DNA of 5,593 nt from positions 1 to 5,593 of the forward strand of contig CANQHB010000064.1 of NCBI GenBank assembly GCA_947623755.1, given 5' to 3'. Source of the stretch: an uncultured Bacilli bacterium (lineage in GTDB: Bacteria > Bacillota_I > Bacilli_A > RF39 > UBA660). Made by a program: the position numbers and the translations under genes. The notes beneath the pieces were generated by a model. It did no database searches. It was given only the letters and a program-made list of their open reading frames with translations, and had not been told where the DNA came from. Of this stretch, positions 1-5,372 are shown piece after piece (within the stretch, counting starts at the first letter, position 1; the number at the start of each line of letters is the position of its first letter).

Positions 1-26
1 TCTTTAGCTGTATAGCTTACAATCAT
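1..26 (-). CDS. N-terminal fragment of an unidentified protein (runs off the left edge)
   Basis: Only the first eight codons are inside the window (MIVSYTAK), so the product cannot be identified. The start is supported by a good Shine-Dalgarno sequence, AGGTGA, six bases before the ATG, the same motif used by the lipoprotein and phospholipase-like genes here. A TATAAT box lies 17 bases upstream of the ATG, the same distance seen for two other genes in the window. The gene diverges from tRNA-Trp, and the two promoters share about 80 bases. No function is proposed. Confidence 0.6.
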
Positions 27-43
27 TTATAATCACCTAATTT

Positions 44-49
44 ATTATA
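44..49 (-). promoter_or_regulatory. -10 box for the left-edge gene
   Basis: A perfect TATAAT on the minus strand lies 17 bases from the left-edge ATG. A weak -35 match (AATACA, plus positions 67-72) sits 17 bases further upstream. Unlike most promoters here, the bases before the -10 box are TCA rather than TGn. The predicted leader is only about 10 nt and is mostly the AGGTGA ribosome-binding site. Confidence 0.55.
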
Positions 50-78
50 TGAAAATACTAGAAAAATGTATTTATTTG

Positions 79-87
79 TGCTATAAT
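79..87 (+). promoter_or_regulatory. Extended -10 promoter of tRNA-Trp
   Basis: TGC followed by a perfect TATAAT (82-87) is an extended -10 element. The best -35 candidate 17 bases upstream is TAGAAA (59-64), a partial match, so the promoter probably depends on the extended -10. A start near 94 would leave a short leader of about 7 nt before the mature tRNA at 101. Confidence 0.75.
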
Positions 88-100
88 ACTTTTATCACGT

Positions 101-174
101 AGGGGCGTGGTATAATGGTAGCATAGGAGTCTCCAAAACTTTTGATGGGAGTTCGATTCTCTCCGCCCCTGCCA
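101..174 (+). tRNA. trnW: tRNA-Trp (anticodon CCA)
   Basis: The sequence folds as a tRNA. The acceptor arm is a perfect 7 bp (101-107 with 164-170), followed by discriminator G171 and an encoded CCA at 172-174. The T arm is 147-151 with 159-163 around the loop TTCGATT. The anticodon loop CTCCAAA (131-137) carries anticodon CCA at 133-135, which reads UGG. The D loop holds the conserved GG (117-118). Two arms look weak: the anticodon stem has two G·T pairs at its outer end, and the D stem in the canonical register has one Watson-Crick pair, two wobbles and an A·C mismatch. A one-base shift (111-113 with 123-125) gives three Watson-Crick pairs. Identity is secure from the anticodon and overall fold. 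Confidence 0.95.
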
Positions 175-185
175 GTTAGTGATTA

Positions 186-214
186 GCGACTATTATTGTA
201 ATGGCCGTTTTTTT
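186..214 (+). terminator. Intrinsic terminator of tRNA-Trp
   Basis: Positions 187-195 pair with 199-207 around the loop TTG (196-198), with one A·C mismatch and one G·T pair. A run of seven T (208-214) follows directly. It lies 12 bases after the tRNA CCA end and 24 bases before the stop of the convergent lipoprotein gene. Read from the minus strand the hairpin is not followed by a T run, so it should act only on the tRNA transcript. Confidence 0.75.
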
Positions 215-237
215 ATTTATTTTTCTACTTAATGGAT

Positions 238-780
238 TTAAGTTAATTCACATATATAGTTAGATAAATTGCATTTTATTATTTCATTTGAATTATCAAA
301 CATTGCATTATAATATATATAATTATCTATAGTTTTGACAATATTTATAATGTGAATTTTATCACCATCATTATTAAACTTTGAAAAATCTAAATTAAGA
401 GGTTTAATAGTAGTTTTTTCTTTATTAAGTTCGGCAACATACGTAGACCAACATCTAACTAAATATAATTTGTTATCGGCAAAATAATTGTATTCTTTGC
501 CTTCAGTTCCTATATCGTGACAGGCATTCATTTCTTGAATTAGTATGTAATCGTTATCTGCAATTTTATAAAAAAGTCCGGTATAATTATCTTCTGATTT
601 TTTAGGAGTAATATCTGCAATTGCATACTCATCGATTTGATTAGAAGGGCCATGATAACTATAGGAAAAAACATATTTATCTTGTAAAGAAAAATGCTTG
701 AAATCTTGAAATTTATCTTCTTTTTTATTGCAGCCGCATAATATAATTAAACATAAAAATACAACTAATAACTTTTTCAT
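238..780 (-). CDS. Small predicted lipoprotein of unknown function
   Basis: This 180-residue protein begins with a lipoprotein signal: two lysines, a hydrophobic stretch (about residues 4-16) and the lipobox L14-C15-G16-C17. Cys17 is the likely lipidated residue, so the protein should be anchored on the outer face of the membrane. The mature part is rich in Asn, Tyr, Lys and Asp and has four more cysteines, one in an NACHD segment, one in an RCW segment and two near the C terminus. I recognise no domain. The start is well supported: AGGTGA (plus 786-791) lies five bases before the ATG, and an extended -10 promoter lies just upstream. The gene appears monocistronic because the upstream nagZ gene has its own terminator. 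I found no terminator after the stop, so transcripts may run antisense into tRNA-Trp. Lineage-specific function is possible; none is assigned. Confidence 0.85.
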   Translation of the reverse strand: MKKLLVVFLCLIILCGCNKKEDKFQDFKHFSLQDKYVFSYSYHGPSNQIDEYAIADITPKKSEDNYTGLFYKIADNDYILIQEMNACHDIGTEGKEYNYFADNKLYLVRCWSTYVAELNKEKTTIKPLNLDFSKFNNDGDKIHIINIVKTIDNYIYYNAMFDNSNEIIKCNLSNYICELT

Positions 781-986
781 TTAAATCACCTAAAATTATT
801 ATATCATGTTTTTAGGAAAATTTATATTTTTTATACAATTTTGTAAACAAAGTATAAATATTTAAATTTTGCGATATATAAATTTATTTAGAAAAATCGT
901 AATAAAAATATTTGTAAGCTAAAGAATTAGTGATGATGGGTAATTAGTTTTGAGATAATTTTATTAAATAGATAAATAAAAAAATT
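781..986. other. AT-rich intergenic region between nagZ and the lipoprotein gene
   Basis: This 206-base gap holds the distal T tract of the nagZ terminator (to 978), the lipoprotein promoter (798-806) and its ribosome-binding site (786-791). It also holds an imperfect inverted repeat: 830-836 pairs with 852-858, and inside it 840-843 pairs with 848-851 around a TAAA loop. I saw no supportable open reading frame or structured RNA in the remaining AT-rich sequence. Confidence 0.6.
798..806 (-). promoter_or_regulatory. Extended -10 promoter of the lipoprotein gene
   Basis: On the minus strand TGA precedes a perfect TATAAT (plus 798-803). There are 17 bases between the box and the ATG, so a start near 791 would place the AGGTGA ribosome-binding site almost at the 5' end of the mRNA. 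No good -35 match is visible at the usual spacing. An AT-rich inverted repeat (830-858) lies just upstream. Confidence 0.65.
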
Positions 987-1026
987 CTAAGTAAGATTGT
1001 ATTTCTTTTTAAGACTTAGAATTTTT
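978..1026 (-). terminator. Intrinsic terminator of nagZ, overlapping its stop codon
   Basis: Positions 980-992 are the reverse complement of 1014-1026, giving up to 13 AT-rich base pairs around a 21-base loop. On the minus transcript a run of seven T follows the stem (plus 984-978). The TAG stop (987-989) lies inside the distal arm and the proximal arm lies in the last codons of the gene, so the terminator is partly coding sequence. The long loop makes it less typical than the htrA terminator. Confidence 0.7.
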
Positions 1027-2165
1027 AAAACTGAATTATTAATAGAGTCCATGGATATTGTGCCTTCATTAATAGAGGCTTTAATATCTTCAATGGCTTT
1101 TATTGGGTCATTGGGCATTAATAAAATATCAACACCAGCATTAATAGCTAGTTCATAAGTTTCTTTTTCACTATAATATTTAGTTAAGGCTTTCATATTT
1201 AAGGCGTCCGTTATAACTAAATTTTGATAACCTAATTCATTTTTTAAAATATCGGTAATTAAGGTTTTAGATAGGGAAGCCGGGGTAAAATCATTGGTGA
1301 TATTAGGAATGGCTAAGTGGCCTATCATGATTAGTTCAGCATTATTATTTATCGCATTAACGAAAGGAATTAGGTCACTTTTTAATAGTTCTTCTTTGTT
1401 TTTAGTAACAACCGGTAAATCGACGTGAGAATCAGTCACAGTATTACCATGCCCTGGAAAATGTTTGTAGACGGGAATAATTTTGTTATCACTTAGACCT
1501 TTAGCAAGAGCACTACTCATGCGCGCGACTAAATAAGGGTTAGAACCAAAAGAACGATTACCAATTACTGTATTATCAGGATTAGAAAAAACATCGGCGA
1601 CTGGCGCAAAATCCATATTAATATTAAATTCTTGTAAGATAGTCGCAATATTTTCACCGGTTTGGTAAGCTAAATTTTCGTCATTGCCATTTCCAATTTC
1701 CAGCATGGGAGGAATTTTGGTGTAGGTATAATTTTGCATACTAGCGAATCTATCAACCCGTCCGCCTTCTTCATCAATACTAATAAACATGGGAATTGTA
1801 GAAGTATTTTTAATATCATAAATAAAACTTTGGGCTTTTTCATAATCTTTTAAGTTTTCTTTAAAAAGGATGAAGCCTCCCGGTTTAACAGTAGTTAAAA
1901 TATTAGTTAATTTGGAATCTAAAGTATCATTAGTGCGATAAGAAATAATTAACATTTGGCCAATTTTTTCATCTAAAGAAAGACTATTTAAAAGTTCTAA
2001 AGTTTCGTCTTTACTGGTTACACTTTGTTCTTCTTCAGGCTCAGTCTCTTGATTTGGGGTAGTATTAGTTTCTGGGGTGCTAATTAGAGAATGAGTAAAA
2101 AAGCCAACAGATAAAGAGAAGACAAATAATAAAATGACAAAATAGATAGTGTAAATCTTTTTCAT
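987..2165 (-). CDS. nagZ: Beta-N-acetylglucosaminidase, glycoside hydrolase family 3 (NagZ type)
   Basis: This 392-residue GH3 hydrolase is expected to remove terminal N-acetylglucosamine from peptidoglycan fragments during wall turnover. Residues about 5-23 form a signal or anchor segment without a lipobox Cys. An acidic, Thr- and Pro-containing linker (about 30-53) leads to the TIM-barrel domain, starting near LSLDEKIGQM. Family motifs are intact: KHFPGHGNTVTDSH at 234-247, whose D245 and H247 match the Asp-His acid/base pair of Gram-positive NagZ, and ITDALNM with the nucleophile D320. The protein ends near the barrel, so it lacks the large C-terminal domain of Bacillus NagZ. The export signal puts it outside the membrane, as in Bacillus and unlike the cytosolic enterobacterial enzyme. 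AGAGG six bases before the ATG supports the start. It has its own promoter and terminator. A chitooligosaccharide substrate is also possible. Confidence 0.93.
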   Translation of the reverse strand: MKKIYTIYFVILLFVFSLSVGFFTHSLISTPETNTTPNQETEPEEEQSVTSKDETLELLNSLSLDEKIGQMLIISYRTNDTLDSKLTNILTTVKPGGFILFKENLKDYEKAQSFIYDIKNTSTIPMFISIDEEGGRVDRFASMQNYTYTKIPPMLEIGNGNDENLAYQTGENIATILQEFNINMDFAPVADVFSNPDNTVIGNRSFGSNPYLVARMSSALAKGLSDNKIIPVYKHFPGHGNTVTDSHVDLPVVTKNKEELLKSDLIPFVNAINNNAELIMIGHLAIPNITNDFTPASLSKTLITDILKNELGYQNLVITDALNMKALTKYYSEKETYELAINAGVDILLMPNDPIKAIEDIKASINEGTISMDSINNSVLKILSLKKKYNLT

Positions 2166-2184
2166 ATAAAACCTCTATATTTAA

Positions 2185-2213
2185 AATTAACCATTGCAAA
2201 ATATTTATGTAAA
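2185..2213 (-). promoter_or_regulatory. Predicted promoter of nagZ
   Basis: On the minus strand a -35 TTTACA (plus 2208-2213, five of six consensus) is followed after 17 bases by a weak -10, TTAATT (2185-2190), preceded by TGG as an extended element. The -10 is 19 bases from the ATG, in line with other genes here. The -35 overlaps the T tract of the upstream htrA terminator. The weak -10 limits confidence. Confidence 0.5.
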
Positions 2214-2237
2214 AAACTTGCTACAAGGTAACAAGTT
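2211..2237 (-). terminator. Strong intrinsic terminator of the Abi_2-htrA operon
   Basis: On the minus transcript AACTTGTTAC (plus 2237-2228) pairs with GTAGCAAGTT (2224-2215) around the loop CTT. The stem is 10 bp with one G·T pair and is followed by four more T (2214-2211), giving an uninterrupted run of six T with the end of the stem. The stem overlaps the first two bases of the minus-strand htrA stop codon. This separates the operon from nagZ. Confidence 0.85.
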
Positions 2238-3342
2238 ACTTAGCAATAAGACGAACTTGGATAGTTAAAGTTCTAGTTCCTCTTTTTACTGTTAATTGCA
2301 TGACATCATCAACTTTATGTTTATATAAGTAATATCTTAAGTAGGCGGCGGATGATATTTCTTCACCATCAACTTCGGTTATAATATCATTAGCTTTTAA
2401 ATCTGATAAAGCGGCGGAGCTTTGTTTTTCAATATCGGTTACGACCACACCTTTAGTTACTTCGGCTTCTCTTATAATATTAAAATATTCTCTTGTCATA
2501 TAAGCGTCACTTACATCAAGCATATAAATACCTAAATATGGACGTTCTACTTCATCACCATTCATGAGAATATCAGCAATTTCTAAAGCATTTTCAATAG
2601 GAATAGCAAAGCCCATACCTTCAATAGCCTCACTAGCAAGTTTAATAGAAGTAATACCGATAACTTCACCATTAGAATTGGCTAAAGGTCCACCAGAGTT
2701 ACCATTATTAATAGCGGTGTCAGTTTGAAGGGTATTAACAACCATCGGAGTGGAGTTGCGGCCATCACTTAGTTCAACTTCGACTAAACGGTCTTTACCA
2801 GAAACAATACCTCTAGTAACACTCCAAGAATAGGCACTATCTAGAGGAGCTCCAATAGCAAATACAGTATCACCTAATCTAGAATCAGCACTTTTGCCAA
2901 TTTCGGCGGTGGCAATAACATTTTTGCTATCAACAGATAAGACGGCAATATCAGAATAGACGTCACTTCCGACAATTTCCGTTTTAATAGAATCACCATC
3001 AGTAAATTTAACATAAACTTCAGTCGCATTGTTAATAACGTGGTTATTAGTTAGAATATAAGCTTCATCTTTAGTAGTTTTAAAAACAAAACCAGTCCCG
3101 GACGCATAAGCTTCACCATTAACATAGGTATTTACCACTACGACGGCGTCATATAATTTTTCAACGGCATCAGCAATACCGGTATCGGTAACAGTAACGT
3201 CTTTTTCGAGGCGAGTTTCAGTAGTTCCAATTACAGCCGGGAAAAAGTAGAATATGGCAAACATAGCCCCAGCGCCTAAAAAGAAAGTTATTATTAAGAT
3301 AATACCAGTTTTTAATACATTGTTTGATTTTTTTTCTGTCAT
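2236..3342 (-). CDS. htrA: Membrane-anchored HtrA/DegP-like serine protease with PDZ domain
   Basis: This 368-residue S1C-family protease should degrade or refold damaged proteins at the outer face of the membrane. Lysines near the N terminus precede one membrane segment (about residues 11-37), giving a signal-anchor topology typical of Gram-positive HtrA. The trypsin-like domain (about 55-260) carries the full triad: H101 in LTNNHVI, D131 in YSDIAVL and S216 in NNGNSGGPL. A single PDZ domain occupies about 265-366, including the carboxylate-binding-loop region YLGIYM and a later LKANDIITEVDG segment. Length and order match the family and no key residue is missing. The gene starts one base after the TAA of the upstream Abi_2 gene, and its Shine-Dalgarno AAGGA lies within that gene's last codons, so translation is probably coupled. 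I see no separate promoter. HtrA genes are usually standalone stress genes, so this partner is unusual. Confidence 0.95.
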   Translation of the reverse strand: MTEKKSNNVLKTGIILIITFFLGAGAMFAIFYFFPAVIGTTETRLEKDVTVTDTGIADAVEKLYDAVVVVNTYVNGEAYASGTGFVFKTTKDEAYILTNNHVINNATEVYVKFTDGDSIKTEIVGSDVYSDIAVLSVDSKNVIATAEIGKSADSRLGDTVFAIGAPLDSAYSWSVTRGIVSGKDRLVEVELSDGRNSTPMVVNTLQTDTAINNGNSGGPLANSNGEVIGITSIKLASEAIEGMGFAIPIENALEIADILMNGDEVERPYLGIYMLDVSDAYMTREYFNIIREAEVTKGVVVTDIEKQSSAALSDLKANDIITEVDGEEISSAAYLRYYLYKHKVDDVMQLTVKRGTRTLTIQVRLIAK

Positions 3343-3343
3343 T

Positions 3344-4273
3344 TTAATCCATCCTTACTATATCTTTATAATTTTTAGGGAATCCCATTCTATCAAGAAC
3401 TTTGGTGATACTTATACTATGTAAGCGACCAGTTAAGTAATCTATTTCATAAGATATTTCATTTAGCATTAAGTGAAAGTCATCAGGTCGCAGTAATCTT
3501 TTTAAGATAATAATTAAAGCAAATAAATCATTGATACCATATATATACTCTCCATTAGTTTTAGGAATATTTAATAATTCATGATATTTGGTATAAGGTA
3601 TTTCTTTTTGAGTTTTATGTTCATAACAAATATCTTCATGAGCACATAAATTACGATAGTTAGCAATTATAGGTAGGTAAATAAGAAGAGAGGAAACATC
3701 AACATTAAAGGTGTCTGCGATAGCTTCTTGGTCTTCTTTTTTTAGAATTGTAAATAATTCCCCAACTATACCAAAAGATAATACTTTTACCACAATCCAT
3801 AAAGGCACATAACCATAATTGCTTTGGTAATGTCTGGTCGCGGAATGTTCTCGGCCATTAATGATTATTTGGCGTTTTACTTTCTTTAAAAGGTCGTTTA
3901 CTTGGCGACTACGTTTAGGGTCGGTTGTAAAGTTGGAAGGGTTTAAATAACGCTTTTCTTTAAAACCATACTTACGCGATAATTCATAGGAAAGGATACT
4001 CTTAATATTGTTTTCTAAGATTAAAATATTCTTAAATAAAATATTCCGGAGTTGACGGTCAAAATAGAATAAAGCATAAATCTCGCGGAAATTAGTACCA
4101 TCGACAAATTTACGGTCATTTAAAGATTTCATAAAAAGATAACGGTAGCCACTTACAAAGAAATAATTTTCACGAAGTAAAATGTTTTTGGCATATTCTT
4201 CATCATCAATTATGAGATTCTTGTTCCTTAAAATGGTAATTTGTTCATCTAAAGTTTTGAATATCTTTTCCAT
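3344..4273 (-). CDS. Abi_2-family (AbiD/AbiF-like) HEPN protein, putative abortive-infection RNase
   Basis: This 309-residue protein matches the Abi_2 pattern of AbiD/AbiF abortive-infection proteins: NYFFVSGYRYLF at 36-47, FYFDRQLRNILF at 69-80, PLWIVVKVLSFG at 157-168, and ANYRNLCAHED at 204-214. The last contains RNLCAH (R207 to H212), the R-x4-H signature of HEPN ribonucleases, so an RNase active site looks intact. Known relatives act against phages or as toxins; RNA cleavage here is inferred. No signal peptide is seen, so it should be cytosolic. I place the start at the ATG at 4273. The GTG nine bases upstream lies inside the Shine-Dalgarno AAGGTGG, which is correctly spaced only for the ATG. 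It is the first gene of a two-gene operon with htrA. I see no adjacent antitoxin gene. Some AbiF proteins are reported with a nearby small RNA, but the leader here is too short to hold one. Confidence 0.85.
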   Translation of the reverse strand: MEKIFKTLDEQITILRNKNLIIDDEEYAKNILLRENYFFVSGYRYLFMKSLNDRKFVDGTNFREIYALFYFDRQLRNILFKNILILENNIKSILSYELSRKYGFKEKRYLNPSNFTTDPKRSRQVNDLLKKVKRQIIINGREHSATRHYQSNYGYVPLWIVVKVLSFGIVGELFTILKKEDQEAIADTFNVDVSSLLIYLPIIANYRNLCAHEDICYEHKTQKEIPYTKYHELLNIPKTNGEYIYGINDLFALIIILKRLLRPDDFHLMLNEISYEIDYLTGRLHSISITKVLDRMGFPKNYKDIVRMD

Positions 4274-4290
4274 ATCTTCCACCTTGTAAC

Positions 4291-4299
4291 ATTATACCA
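4291..4299 (-). promoter_or_regulatory. Extended -10 promoter of the Abi_2-htrA operon
   Basis: On the minus strand TGG precedes a perfect TATAAT (plus 4291-4296). The -35 region is poor. There are 17 bases between the box and the ATG at 4273, and AAGGTGG fills most of the predicted leader. A second minus-strand TATAAT at 4309-4314 lies 18 bases further upstream without a TGn extension and could be an alternative start or part of a regulatory region. Confidence 0.7.
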
Positions 4300-4319
4300 C
4301 AAAGAACGATTATATTGTA

Positions 4320-4338
4320 GTAAATTACGGTGATTTAT
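4320..4338. repeat. Imperfect palindrome in the divergent promoter region
   Basis: Positions 4320-4327 pair with 4331-4338 around CGG, giving eight pairs of which two are G·T. The site lies between the Abi_2 and phospholipase-like promoters, where a shared operator could sit. The arms are AT-rich, so chance is a real possibility. Confidence 0.3.
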
Positions 4339-4368
4339 ATGTTAATTTTAGGTGAAAATTTGGTGAAG

Positions 4369-4398
4369 TTGCTATTTTTAGGGGTTTTGTGATATAAT
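4369..4398 (+). promoter_or_regulatory. Promoter of the phospholipase-like gene
   Basis: TTGCTA (4369-4374, four of six consensus) is followed after 18 bases by TATAAT (4393-4398), which is preceded by TGA as an extended -10. Transcription should start near 4405, leaving a leader of about 14 nt that contains AGGTGA (4408-4413). The GTG at 4410 would be only about five bases into the message, which argues against it as the start. Confidence 0.75.
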
Positions 4399-4418
4399 AT
4401 AGGGGCGAGGTGAGTTAT

Positions 4419-5372
4419 ATGCCAGCGACATATACGCATCATATTTTTACTGAAGATGTGTATAAAGTATTAGAACCTAACGTTAAAGAAAAGTTAGAAA
4501 ATAGTACGGATATTTTTAATTTGTTTGGTAAAAGTTTTGATATCCTCTTTTTTGCAAGAGCCCAATTAGGACATTTTGCGCATAAAAATCATGTTAATTT
4601 GTATTTTCAAAATATTATAAAATATATTAGAGAAAATAATTTATATGATAATGGGAATGTTTTAGCTTATTTATATGGGTCTATTTGTCATTATGTTTTA
4701 GATTCTACAGTTCATCCTTACATTTATTATAAGACTGGAAAATATAATCATAAGAATAAGAAAACTTATAAATATAAAGGAATGCATAGTTATTATGAAT
4801 ATATGATAGACGCGGCTATATATAAAGAAAGAAATTTTAAACCCATTTATAATCAGCCTTTAAGTAAAGAAATATTTCCTGCGGTTGAATTTGATAATGA
4901 CCTAAGAAAAACGATTGATTATGCTTATATGAATACATTTTGTGTAATAAATGCTAGTAAGGATATTATAAGGGGTCATCGTAATTTTCGCTTTTTAATG
5001 AAACATGCGATGGAATCACATTATGGAATTAAAGCTTTTATTTATAAATTAATAGATAAAACCAATATAATGAAAAAAAGAAAATTGGGAGTTACTTGTT
5101 ATTATATAAAAGAAATAGATAAGAAAGTACTTAATTTAGAACATAAGAAATGGTTTTATCCGGTTGATAAAAAGATAAATTATCATTATTCAGTTTATGA
5201 TTTGTATGACCTTAGTGTGGAAAAAGCTCGGAAGTTAATAAATTTAATTGATGAGGGCTTAGATAAAGATGAAAAGACCATTGCTAATATCTTAAAAGAG
5301 ATTGGTAACAATAGTTATTGTACGGGTAAAAGATGGGATAAAACTTATAAACATGAAGAATATGAGTATTAA
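4419..5372 (+). CDS. Zinc-dependent phospholipase C-like protein
   Basis: This 317-residue protein resembles the zinc-dependent phospholipase C family of Firmicutes (PF00882). Visible hallmarks are the N-terminal MPATYTHHIF with H7/H8, GKSFDILFF (37-45) in the place of the family's GPD segment, LGHFAHKNH (50-58), the core ICHYVLDSTVHPY (89-101) with H91, D95 and H99, and MHSYYEYMID (122-131) with H123, E127 and D131. These are plausible ligands for a zinc cluster. Family members hydrolyse phospholipid head groups, but many members annotated from sequence alone have no tested substrate. No signal peptide is present, so the protein is probably cytosolic, unlike secreted toxins. The C-terminal part is Lys- and Tyr-rich with no domain I recognise. 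I choose the ATG at 4419 because AGGTGA sits five bases before it; the GTG at 4410 lies inside that Shine-Dalgarno. It is monocistronic and convergent with the amidase, sharing four bases at the stops. Confidence 0.85.
   Translation: MPATYTHHIFTEDVYKVLEPNVKEKLENSTDIFNLFGKSFDILFFARAQLGHFAHKNHVNLYFQNIIKYIRENNLYDNGNVLAYLYGSICHYVLDSTVHPYIYYKTGKYNHKNKKTYKYKGMHSYYEYMIDAAIYKERNFKPIYNQPLSKEIFPAVEFDNDLRKTIDYAYMNTFCVINASKDIIRGHRNFRFLMKHAMESHYGIKAFIYKLIDKTNIMKKRKLGVTCYYIKEIDKKVLNLEHKKWFYPVDKKINYHYSVYDLYDLSVEKARKLINLIDEGLDKDEKTIANILKEIGNNSYCTGKRWDKTYKHEEYEY

Noticed and set aside
101..214. Prophage or island attachment site at the tRNA 3' end
   Set aside because: No integrase gene and no repeat of the tRNA end elsewhere in the window.
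4274..4282. GTG start giving a 312-residue Abi_2 protein
   Set aside because: The GTG is part of AAGGTGG, which is correctly spaced for the ATG at 4273.
4300..4390. Structured RNA such as an AbiF-type small RNA or a riboswitch between the divergent promoters
   Set aside because: Apart from one weak eight-pair palindrome there is no stable stem and no terminator on either strand.
4410..4418. GTG start giving a 320-residue phospholipase-like protein
   Set aside because: The GTG is inside AGGTGA, would lie about five bases from the predicted transcript start, and the downstream ATG begins the family-typical MPATYTHH.
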